Shown one piece after another: positions 45,901 through 51,763 of a stretch of DNA of 64,000 nucleotides. The notes beneath the pieces are model-generated. The model was not told the origin of the DNA and ran no database searches. It saw only the letters and a program-made list of their open reading frames with translations. The first letter of the stretch is position 1. Each line of letters starts with the position of its first letter. Source of the DNA: Halichondria panicea (lineage: Eukaryota > Porifera > Demospongiae > Suberitida > Halichondriidae); NCBI RefSeq assembly GCF_963675165.1, contig NC_087377.1, positions 15,372,198 through 15,436,197 of the forward strand, given 5' to 3'. The translations under genes were made by a program, and so were the position numbers.

Positions 45901-47241
45901 CTGTATGCATGTGCTAGACAACCATTATTAGTGTGCTTGAACGCACTGTATGTATGTGCTAGACAACACATTTACCATTATTAGTGTGCTTGAAGGCACT
46001 GTATGCATGTGCTAGACAACACTTTACCATTATTAGTGTGCTTAAAGGCACTTATGCATGTGCTAGACAACACTTTACCATTATTAGTGTGCTTGAAGGC
46101 ACTGTATGCATGTGCTAGACAACACTTTACCATTATTAGTGTGCTTAAAGGCACTTATGCATGTGCTAGATAAAACACTTGCCAATGTGTTCAGCGACAC
46201 ACAACAGTCTATGTGTTACAAAACACCTTTAGGGGTGTCAAATTTAAAGTGTCATACCAACATCCCAAAAGTGTGTTCCAGAACACATCATTTTTAACAG
46301 TGTAGGCTTCTTCTTACTGTTGTGCCATATTGCCCCAGTCAAATTGTTCCAATATTTGAAGACAGAGCTTTTCGTACAGGTATGTAAGACACAGTAACTA
46401 CTCAAACCGTACGGATAGAAAATTTCGAGGTGTTTTTAATTTCGCGTTTTTCGTGGGTGGCTGCAGAACACGAAAATTAAAACCCGCGAAAGGCTTTGTT
46501 TACGCATGCGAGATAGTGACACACCCTAACTCCACGAAATTTACTACCCACGAAATTTTCCAAATAAGACAGAATATTGAATTGCACGAAAATTTACACC
46601 CTCGAAATTTTCGACCCGTACGGTAACTCATAATAACATGCAGGAGAGATACTTATGCGGCTATACCCTATACTTATAATTATTAGAGTGTGTACGCACT
46701 AATAATAAACGCATAGTATATATTATATACTATGCGTTTACGTAGCTCCAGCAGATAACGATAGCAATCCTCTATATTGTTTCAACTCTCCTGCAGACAT
46801 CCCACAGTGTAGTGTGGTATTCACTGACCAGCAGTACGAGGTTGACCCCGTATCTGGTGACGTGACTGTGGAGTGGGCCGGAACTGGACCAACTGCTGAG
46901 GTTAATGTCGACAAGTTCACGTGTATTCTGCCCGATAGAACGTCTACAGATTGTGAGTTAACCATCACCGCAAACCACCTCACCAAACACTGATACCTTA
47001 GTCTTCTTACACTAATAAGTGTGTAATAAATTGTCACATTTCCGCACCACTTCCCACACACACACGCATTACTTCACATACCCCTACACACAATGCAGGC
47101 ACCAGTCCATTTGTGCTCACTGGTCTAGCTCCAGGTGACCACACATTCACAGTAAGGCCTCAACACGTCAGTGACTCTAGCCTGCCTCAATGTAACAGTA
47201 GGAGAGGATTGATTGCTCGATCCATTATCATCAGATTGTAA
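24841..47241 (+). CDS. Gene 2: signal peptide-Ig-CCP(13)-Ig-Calx-beta(10) extracellular protein, interrupted by a transposon
   Basis: Exons: 24841-24910, 31686-32096, 13 CCP exons (32384 to 36902), 37311-37586, 20 Calx-beta exons (37646 to 44288, less one fused), then 44340-44468, 44643-44714 plus 46305-46379, 46797-46952, 47099-47241. Every junction is phase 1. Without the insertion at 44715-46302 the parts sum to 2562 codons with no stop. With it, the frame meets TAA at 44747-44749, twelve codons into the change, and loses the end of the C-terminal module. The link from the first exon to 31686 spans a 6.8-kb, transposon-filled intron and rests only on phase and the need for a signal peptide. 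CCP modules mediate recognition in complement and adhesion proteins. With Calx-beta repeats this suggests a large secreted adhesion or recognition molecule. An AATAAA lies at 47393. Confidence 0.8.
24947..25156. mobile_element. CCATA/CCGTA-ended MITE
   Basis: Ends CCATATAGCGGGTAATTTTCG and CGAAAATTACCCGCTATACGG are inverted repeats flanked by TA. It is 210 bp, directly downstream of the signal-peptide exon. A more decayed relative occupies about 25565-25740 (AGCTGGTAATTTCTGGGGGGC against GCCCACATAAAATACCTGC). Confidence 0.8.
27649..27759. repeat. Long hairpin palindrome
   Basis: Arms 27649-27690 and 27718-27759 pair over 42 bp with about three mismatches; the shared core is TAGTAATTATGG...TTATAAACAACC. 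The loop is GC-rich (CAGCCTCGGGCTGCGCCCTCGGC) and itself forms a small stem. It is probably a hairpin MITE. Confidence 0.75.
28006..28739. mobile_element. TAGCCT-ended foldback element with 9-bp target duplication
   Basis: Left end TAGCCTACCAGGCCGATT and right end (reverse complement) TAGCCTCGAATCCAGGCCGATT are related inverted repeats. ATTTAATGC stands on both sides (27997-28005 and 28740-28748), and the uninterrupted target ATTTAATGCATCAAAC occurs in the sister unit at about 26413. The interior has a long palindrome at 28177-28501 with arms of about 150 bp. It is non-coding. Lone end-hairpins of the same kind occur near 11343, 21434 and 50600-50700. Confidence 0.75.
28177..28501. repeat. 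Long inverted repeat inside the foldback element
   Basis: The left arm starts GGGTTTCTGACAGACTATGG and the right arm ends CCATAGTCTGTCAGAAACCC. The arms pair for most of 150 bp (landmarks AACTGCAACCATAGGACCATCG and GATGGTCCTATGGTTGCAGTT). Part of an arm is repeated again at about 28525-28605 (GAGAGCCTCTTCTGGCTT). Such a structure could form a cruciform or hairpin RNA. Confidence 0.8.
30212..30877 (-). CDS. Retroelement-derived C-terminal fragment (5'-truncated)
   Basis: A 221-codon open frame. The segments GARLDVVANGFWGSSFERAFF, NVRVFNPFSP, REVEHSSFTPLVFATTGG and ATTGGLGPAAGAFYKRLASML match my recollection of a conserved C-terminal region seen downstream of reverse transcriptase in animal mobile-element proteins, where it may be a PD-(D/E)XK-type nuclease. 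In those I recall FFDVRVFNP; here an asparagine stands in place of the aspartate, so activity is doubtful. No reverse transcriptase precedes it, so this is the 3' piece of a dead insertion. It lies antisense inside the presumed first intron of gene 2. Confidence 0.55.
   Translation of the reverse strand: MQSMFGASVRKLCIRVINASHFNYSQVEYNELRDITASLLKETCHGMATEPSLQPITSERFNRTTADRQNGARLDVVANGFWGSSFERAFFNVRVFNPFSPLNRHSSLTASYCHHENLKKRRYKQRIREVEHSSFTPLVFATTGGLGPAAGAFYKRLASMLSDKWKQPYSTTIGWLRCRISFLLLRSSIMCLRGASSSKSSFNGHLAASVDLTTADSNLSV
30878..31685. other. Spacer or intron end before gene 2 Ig exon
   Basis: AT-rich, non-coding. The part at about 31540-31628 (ACATGTCTTTTA...GGGCAACAAGTTAGTTATTGCAGGCGCCC) repeats 23360-23455, so the same element flanks both sides of the signal-peptide exon region. 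The acceptor CTATATCCCAG at 31675-31685 opens the next exon. Confidence 0.6.
31686..32096 (+). other. Gene 2 first Ig-like domain with two polybasic sites
   Basis: This exon encodes about 137 residues with an I-set-like pattern: ITSHPMDMLNVDAGIDVTFIV at the start, a YQWRKDG strand, and LTVLSVNDPDDEGAYSVVI near the end. The usual first cysteine is not evident. Between strands is an insert rich in G, S and V that contains VRKRS and ARSRRDADD, both fitting furin-type R-X-K/R-R-like sites. It follows the signal peptide directly, so cutting here would release or trim the N-terminus. That is inference. Confidence 0.7.
32384..36902 (+). other. Gene 2 array of 13 CCP/sushi modules
   Basis: Each module is one phase-1 exon: 32384-32575, 32955-33155, 33267-33479, 33815-34018, 34129-34359, 34448-34657, 34713-34919, 35038-35265, 35432-35641, 35697-35903, 36022-36249, 36416-36625, 36693-36902. 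Each has the pattern C-P/S-x-L...G...Y......F...ATYxCdxGyxL......RxC......G.W.G..PtC with four main cysteines. Three types alternate: the ITCPAL type (about 228 bp, ending CVC), the IMCPDL type (210 bp) and the IQCS type (204-210 bp). This shows growth by duplication of a three-exon block. Spacers between exons are 54-390 bp and hold nothing else apart from a decayed MITE after modules 8 and 11. Confidence 0.9.
34448..36415 (+). repeat. 984-bp tandem duplication of three CCP exons with introns
   Basis: Exon starts 34713, 35038 and 35432 recur at 35697, 36022 and 36416, each exactly 984 bp later. Exons and introns are nearly identical, including the remnant CCGTATAGCGGGTAATTTCAAG at about 35286 and 36270. 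The near identity of non-coding parts indicates a recent duplication or gene conversion. The preceding exon 34448-34657 is a more diverged member of the same series. Confidence 0.9.
37311..37586 (+). other. Gene 2 second Ig-like domain
   Basis: The exon encodes about 92 residues: PIITSEPSDVLLVVEEANVMF, then LTYQWMNGAGEL, LPNLTITNVGLSDVSGYSVRV and NSAGDVNSL. This is the I-set pattern with the core W and the D.sgYsv strand but without the canonical disulfide cysteines. It separates the CCP array from the Calx-beta array. The region 36903-37310 before it is a 408-bp intron with no visible feature. Confidence 0.75.
37646..44288 (+). other. Gene 2 array of ten Calx-beta domains
   Basis: Exon pairs: 37646-37825/37900-38118, 38176-38340/38394-38606, 39021-39173/39336-39551, 39792-39944/40108-40326, 40459-40599/40798-41016, 41094-41234/41371-41577, 41689-41829/42069-42269, 42488-42625/42900-43106, the fused 43381-43725, and 43820-43954/44079-44288. 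Domains end in acidic loops (ITDDG, VDNDC, ILDDDC, YDDEG) that could bind calcium. From 41371 on, the exons align one by one with gene 1 exons 173, 484, 892, 1383, 1654, 5109, 5759 and 6106. Four gene 1 domains between 2094 and 4922 are missing here. Confidence 0.88.
38811..38922 (+). repeat. (ATT/AGT)n trinucleotide repeat in an intron
   Basis: About 112 bp of ATTATTAGT-type triplets in intron 38607-39020. It keeps a long frame open and yields a leucine/valine string, but this is not coding. Confidence 0.9.
44715..46302. mobile_element. 1588-bp DNA transposon inserted into a gene 2 exon
   Basis: Ends CACTGTTAAAAATG and CATTTTTAACAGTG are perfect 14-bp inverted repeats. TA stands at 44713-44714 and 46303-46304. 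Gene 1 carries the intact site (CTATCAATAGGCTTC near 7290), so this is a TA target duplication of one event. Subterminal stretches are rich in GTGTGTT/AACACAC motifs on both sides. I find no transposase frame, so it is non-autonomous. An interior minisatellite lies at about 45893-46170. Confidence 0.9.
45893..46170. repeat. Minisatellite inside the transposon
   Basis: About five units of 50-60 bp share TGTGCTAGACAACACTTTACC and ATTATTAGTGTGCTT. Units differ by small changes (GAAGGCACTG or AAAGGCACTT). Confidence 0.85.
46407..46623. mobile_element. CCGTA-ended MITE in a gene 2 intron
   Basis: Ends CCGTACGGATAGAAAATTTCG and CGAAATTTTCGACCCGTACGG are inverted repeats. It is 217 bp, in intron 46380-46796, and absent from the corresponding gene 1 intron. 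Confidence 0.75.
46707..46739. repeat. 33-bp near-perfect palindrome
   Basis: AAACGCATAGTATATA, one central T, then the exact reverse complement TATATACTATGCGTTT. It lies in the same intron as the MITE at 46407 and ends about 57 bp before the acceptor at 46796. Function unknown. Confidence 0.85.
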
Positions 47242-48857
47242 AGAACACAATGATCAGTCCTTAATTTATATTCATAGGTAGAAAAACATTTTACAATCAG
47301 TTTCTAAAGAACAAATCCTGAACTATTTAGTAATTAGCATTGTTGATTGATATTTTGATACGGTATATCTCAATAGCAAGTCACGTTTGTAAAATAAATC
47401 ATCAACATTTCCTGATTGCGCATGCACATGCAGCACAATTATAGCAACCTCTTTTATTTCTGTGTTTCAATAATTCGTGAAGGTGCATGAGAACCAGATT
47501 GAGAGTATAGTGCTGCATGTGACTGAGTCTATTGAGGCGCAAGTAATAAAGATCACAACAATCATGCAGGCAATTATACCCTCAAGTGTTTTTTTTTCAT
47601 TGTGGTTTTGGCAGCCATCCAGAGAGAGCAGGGGGCCAGGTCCCTCCACGACATCACAACCAGGGAGAGAGCAGGGGGCCAGGTCCCTCCTCCACGACAT
47701 CACAACCAGGGAGAGAGAGCAGGGGGCCAGGTCCCTCCTCCACGACATCACAACCAGGGAGAGAGAGCAGGGGGCCAGGAAAGACCTCGCTGTACAGAAT
47801 TAATATTGACTTTAGTATAACTATGGCAGCAACCAGCCAGATAAAACAACTAGACGGTGTGACTGTCTAGACCAGCGCGCTCTCTTCGGCTATGCCATGC
47901 TATAGGCTAAGCTTAAAATAGCCACACTCCAATATATTATTATTAAACTGGCTTCTTTTTCTTTGAATAAGGTAAATGTTGGTATAATGAATCACCTAAG
48001 CTTAATTATAAATTTCTCTGGAGATAATTGTTGGATAAATGTAAAATTTACGGTATATATACGAATTAATCAATTTAACCACTAATTGACCACAACCATG
48101 CATTCTCAACGTGAATTATGGGAAGCATCAAAGAGACCCATAATACCCCCCGACTTATAATACAGGTATCTACCTTACAGAAGCTCAAAGGCCTAGTGCA
48201 GTGCGTACAGTATATACTAGTGCTAGTGAGCAAGGCTCAGCTCAGCCTGACCCCTAGTCCTCTCCCAGTGTCTCAAGCAGCTCATTCTGCAAGCACACAG
48301 CAGAATTTGATGAACTAGTCTACAGACTACACCCTCTGACTCATTTATGGACACCTATAATCCGGGTCAGTCGAACTAATTGCATTTGCGCAAACATTGG
48401 CTGATAGGAAGCTATAGGCTTACTCTAGAAACACCCACAAACATGTACAACACTTCAGAATTAGCTCTTCGTGTTTACTTACAGCTAAACTGCTTCTGAC
48501 ACATTACACGAACACATAATCCGGATTCCAACCCGGATTAAAGGCCTGGTGTAAACGGGGCTTCTGGCTCATTTATGACACTTTGTTCTCATGCAAGACA
48601 TTTAATTCATCTTCAATGAAGATGAATGTTTTCGATGAATGAAGACTTCATTCATCATAAAACACCATTATTTATATTTTTGCTGCATATGCTTGAGGTG
48701 CCAATTTATGAGCCATATTTTCCCTTGTAGCCCGACAGTTAAACCCCACTATACTACATGGCAAAAGTGTATAGTACATATAGATGGGGAAATAATCAGC
48801 TGCCTAAGGTTAATTGTGTCCTCCTTCCTCTAGCTCTGCCTCTCTGCAGTCGTGGCC
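47242..48857. other. Intergenic region between gene 2 and GT61 copy B
   Basis: Contains a polyadenylation hexamer AATAAA at 47393, a minisatellite at 47620-47781, and AT-rich DNA. A frame of 108 codons spanning the minisatellite is a by-product of its roughly 50-bp period. No gene is supported. Confidence 0.55.
47620..47781. repeat. GC-rich minisatellite of four units
   Basis: Unit of 45-50 bp: AGAGAGCAGGGGGCCAGG, TCCCTCCTCC, ACGACATCACAACCAGGG. Four units, the last partial, with length differences from AG and CTC slippage. Its high GC content stands out against the AT-rich surroundings. Confidence 0.9.
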
Positions 48858-50327
48858 ATGAATAGTAAAGTGTTTGAAATAGGAGCTGTGCTTCTGGTGC
48901 TAACCAGCTTGCTCATTATCATCCAGCTAAGTGTGTTGTTCAGGAAGTCTGACCTTGTTTATCTCCAGGACAAAGTGGAAAAGAACTCGTGGGAGTCAGT
49001 AGCTGAGCCCATTTTTGCCTTGCAAACAGCTAACAGAACAGCTAAGAGAGGTGTTGTTGATTGTATTGTACCGAGGCCTGTACTGAGAGAGCGAGAACAT
49101 GACGAGGAAAAACCTACCTGGAAAAAAAAGACATTTTGCTACGAATATCTGGTTAATACTTTTCACGATGCTCTCCCTATGTGTGGTAAAGAAGTGACTA
49201 AAACGGACCAGGTAAAGTGTTTTGGTACTGTGTACACTAACCGCATGGCACAATGTTCATTTGAGAACTTGGCCTTAAATCCACAAAGGACAATTGATGT
49301 CATGCCTAATGAAAGGAGTTGGAACCAGCCGGCAGAGAGGACTATAAATTTGTTGGAGAGCTTAGATGCAAGTTGTCAATCTCCGTCAGTAAACCAACTT
49401 TCAAAGAAGACAGAACCCAATGACATACAAATTAGGCTGGCTCGGCATCTCTTAGAGTCAGAAAAGTTAGCGCCATCAGTTTGCGACGTTTGGATTAACA
49501 GGACGACTATTTTCCATGTGTCTAATGCTTTCCACATTTACTTCAGGTTTAACGACTTGTACAGTGTCCACAAGACATTGTTTGATCTTAACTTAGCAGA
49601 CAGCCTAGTTTTGAGAGTCGGAAGTATGAGCAGCGATTACAGATTTCCAGAATTTGACAAGGCACTATTTCCAGGCGCACTGACTCTTAAGGATCTGCCA
49701 CAGAATAGTACTGTATGTTTTAAGAAGGTATTTTTATCTCCCAGAAGTTACCAGTCAGTACCGTTTAGGTCAAAGATGGAGCGCACCTTAAGATCACATT
49801 GTTTTGAGTGCAGTGGTAAAGATCTAACGGGCTCCCCACTGTACACATTTCGCACTAGGGTACTGAAGGCGTGCAACATTGCAGACCAGTGTTCCAAGAC
49901 TTCTCGTATCGTAGTCATCTCGAGAAAGTTCTACAAGAGGTGGACCGATGATAAACAGAAGAATTTTCGGCGGATTTTAAGTAACGAAGGTGAAATGGTT
50001 TCAAAGATCCAACAAGCTTTCCCGAATGTCACTGTGGACATAATTCACATGGAAGATCTCGACATCTGTGAGCAAGTGAGATACGCAGTGGAAGCAGATG
50101 TGATGCTGGGAGTCCATGGAGCAGGCTTGATCCACTTCTGGTGGCTCAGAGACGAGGCACTAGGTCTGGAATTAGAGCCGAATTTTGAGGCTGGCAATCC
50201 CTCCTTCAGGATGCTTACAAAAATAAGTGGCAGGAACTATATGTCAGAAAGAATTTTAGGAACGTCTAAAGGTAGTGTTACTGTCAAAATTGATAAGGTG
50301 CTGAAAAAACTGAAGAAGTACGTATAG
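48858..50327 (+). CDS. GT61-family glycosyltransferase, copy B (type II membrane protein)
   Basis: An intronless frame of 489 residues from the first ATG. The anchor GAVLLVLTSLLIIIQLSVLF is at about residues 8-30. The stem contains NSWESVAEPI. Then come paired cysteines (FCYEYL, PMCGKE, AQCSFENL, CFECSG) and the GT61 motif GVHGAGL at residues 418-424, followed by IHFWWLRDEALGLELEP. The C-terminus is lysine-rich (KVLKKLKKYV). It is very similar to copy A throughout; differences include a few indels in the stem. GT61 enzymes transfer a sugar in the secretory pathway; the donor is unknown. It follows gene 2 by 1.6 kb in the same direction, whereas copy A converges on gene 1. Confidence 0.87.
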   Translation: MNSKVFEIGAVLLVLTSLLIIIQLSVLFRKSDLVYLQDKVEKNSWESVAEPIFALQTANRTAKRGVVDCIVPRPVLREREHDEEKPTWKKKTFCYEYLVNTFHDALPMCGKEVTKTDQVKCFGTVYTNRMAQCSFENLALNPQRTIDVMPNERSWNQPAERTINLLESLDASCQSPSVNQLSKKTEPNDIQIRLARHLLESEKLAPSVCDVWINRTTIFHVSNAFHIYFRFNDLYSVHKTLFDLNLADSLVLRVGSMSSDYRFPEFDKALFPGALTLKDLPQNSTVCFKKVFLSPRSYQSVPFRSKMERTLRSHCFECSGKDLTGSPLYTFRTRVLKACNIADQCSKTSRIVVISRKFYKRWTDDKQKNFRRILSNEGEMVSKIQQAFPNVTVDIIHMEDLDICEQVRYAVEADVMLGVHGAGLIHFWWLRDEALGLELEPNFEAGNPSFRMLTKISGRNYMSERILGTSKGSVTVKIDKVLKKLKKYV

Positions 50328-50771
50328 TTCAAATATGCTATCACGATTGTGTCTCACCATGCATGCATGTATGCAGTTCAAGTCTTATAATTGTCATCTA
50401 TATAATATAGCGGGAATTTTTCGTGAGGTGCAAAATTTCACGTTTTTGAGGGCAGAGCAGTTAATGTGAAAATTAAGAGTGCATGGGATACCTACCACGC
50501 AGCACCGGTATTTCCCGCTACAAAAATTTCTGCGTGTATACAGTACATAATGGTAGGCCAATGCAGGCCTGATAAACTATTCCTTGAGAGTAACTCCGTT
50601 AGAGGCTAGGATGGCTTAGGCCTGGGATCGAGGCTAGGATTGGCTTAGCCTCGGTTTCAGGCTGATAAAATTAATACGCCTGGATTCTCGAGGGTAGGAT
50701 TGGCTCTGATTAACCGCCGCGTCATTGGAGTTAATTAAAAGGGCGTGGTCTCTAGTCTTAGCAATAAAGGC
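50328..50771. other. Spacer with MITE remnant and TAGCCTCG hairpins
   Basis: A decayed inverted-repeat element occupies about 50409-50519 (AGCGGGAATTTTTCG against CGGTATTTCCCGCT). The motifs GGCCTGGGATCGAGGCTAGG, TTAGCCTCGGTTTCAGGC and GCCTGGATTCTCGAGG between 50600 and 50700 are ends of the same foldback family as 28006-28739. Confidence 0.55.
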
Positions 50772-51461
50772 ATGATTGTTTCTAGTTCTATTGCTGGTGC
50801 CAGTGACTGTCGAAAGAGAGTGGAAGCATGCATAATTGAGAACTTAAGTGAGCCCAAGACCCTTGATGAAATCAAAAATGAACTAACAGATGTGCCTCAT
50901 ACTGACTTAAAGACCATCTTGCAGCACCTGACGAGCGAAGGAACTATTATCTATAAAGAAATTCTTGACTGCTCAGTCTACTGGAAAAAAATCCAAGATG
51001 AAACAATTAGAGCCACACCCCAAAAAACGGTAATCTCTAAATCAGAAAGAAAATTCACGTCTCCGTTATCAACCTCAATACCGAGAAAACCCTCTCCGAG
51101 AGTTAGTCTGCCGTTTAAATCTCCTGCTCTGTCCCTCACATGTACCCCTTCATCCATCTGCACACATCCCAAAGCCAGTGCCAGTACTAGTTCATCCCGT
51201 ACATGTAACAGAAACGAGGCAATACCAACGTTTACTACTTATATCCAAGGATTGGAATCAGAGCTAGAAGAAATCGAAAAGGAAATTTCTGATCTAAGGG
51301 TTATTTACAGTGTTGAGGAACTAAAAACTCATATTGATACATTACATGAGTACAATGAGATGAAGGATACTGGACAGGTTCTGCTCGGAAAGCTGGCCGA
51401 GGTCGAGACTACCACTACAGCTCAGCTCTACTCAAGATATGGTTTAAAATTGGACAGTTGA
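50772..51461 (+). CDS. SWI5: Swi5-like recombination-repair protein with N-terminal extension
   Basis: An intronless frame of 229 residues from the first ATG. The C-terminal 70 residues carry the Swi5 pattern: a coiled coil (LESELEEIEKEISDLRVIY) followed by EELKTHIDTLHEYNEMKD, GQVLLGKLAEVETTTT and QLYSRYGLKLD. Swi5 pairs with Sfr1 to stimulate Rad51/Dmc1 strand exchange in homologous recombination in the nucleus. The N-terminus (VEACIIENLSEPKTLDEIK, then LKTILQHLTSEGTIIYKE and VYWKK) reads like a small winged-helix fold. A serine-, proline- and threonine-rich linker joins the two. I do not know that N-terminal fusion as standard for the family. Lack of introns suggests a retrocopy or intron loss. 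The frame could be extended upstream only by a non-ATG codon. Confidence 0.8.
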   Translation: MIVSSSIAGASDCRKRVEACIIENLSEPKTLDEIKNELTDVPHTDLKTILQHLTSEGTIIYKEILDCSVYWKKIQDETIRATPQKTVISKSERKFTSPLSTSIPRKPSPRVSLPFKSPALSLTCTPSSICTHPKASASTSSSRTCNRNEAIPTFTTYIQGLESELEEIEKEISDLRVIYSVEELKTHIDTLHEYNEMKDTGQVLLGKLAEVETTTTAQLYSRYGLKLDS

Positions 51462-51763
51462 TTATAAATACGTACAATTATTACAGTCATGTGTAATTAT
51501 GTATGCTCTGTGAGTCTAATAATAATGATTGTAAAACAGCAGGTAATTTTGTGTGAATTCAACTTGTTTATTTAACGACCATTTTGTGTTAGGTAAAACA
51601 TCAATGTACCCCTGATTCAACTTTGTTTAGTTAACGACCATTTTATCATTTCCCATGCACACATTTTTTGTAGTGACGTACTACATGCACTGTACAGATA
51701 TATAAAACAGCCTGGCCCTGCATGCAAAACTCACAACGTGCAACAGTCTGTATCAAGGGTACA
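51462..51763 (+). promoter_or_regulatory. Probable promoter region of gene 3
   Basis: A TATATAAAA box at 51699-51707 lies about 57 bp before the ATG at 51764. A TGACGTA (CRE-like) motif lies at about 51674. Two TTAACGACCATTTT strings between 51570 and 51650 are an imperfect direct repeat (TTTATTTAACGACCATTTTGT and TTTAGTTAACGACCATTTTAT). The assignment rests on position and motif only. Confidence 0.4.

Larger units (their letters stand above)
44340..47241 (+). other. Gene 2 C-terminal module, split by a transposon
   Basis: Exons 44340-44468, 44643-44714 continuing at 46305-46379, 46797-46952 and 47099-47241 correspond to gene 1 exons 6403, 7220, 7584 and 9026. Cysteines and the pattern DC.SPF.LTGL.PG.HTF are kept. 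All three pieces after the insertion remain open and in frame, so decay has not begun. The stop is TAA at 47239-47241, one codon earlier than in gene 1. Confidence 0.75.

Noticed and set aside
47477-47870. Overlapping open frames rich in G, R and P
   Set aside because: They arise from a GC-rich minisatellite whose period keeps several frames open. There is no family match and no splice context.
48118-48318. 66-codon frame upstream of GT61 copy B
   Set aside because: No conserved features, and no counterpart near copy A.
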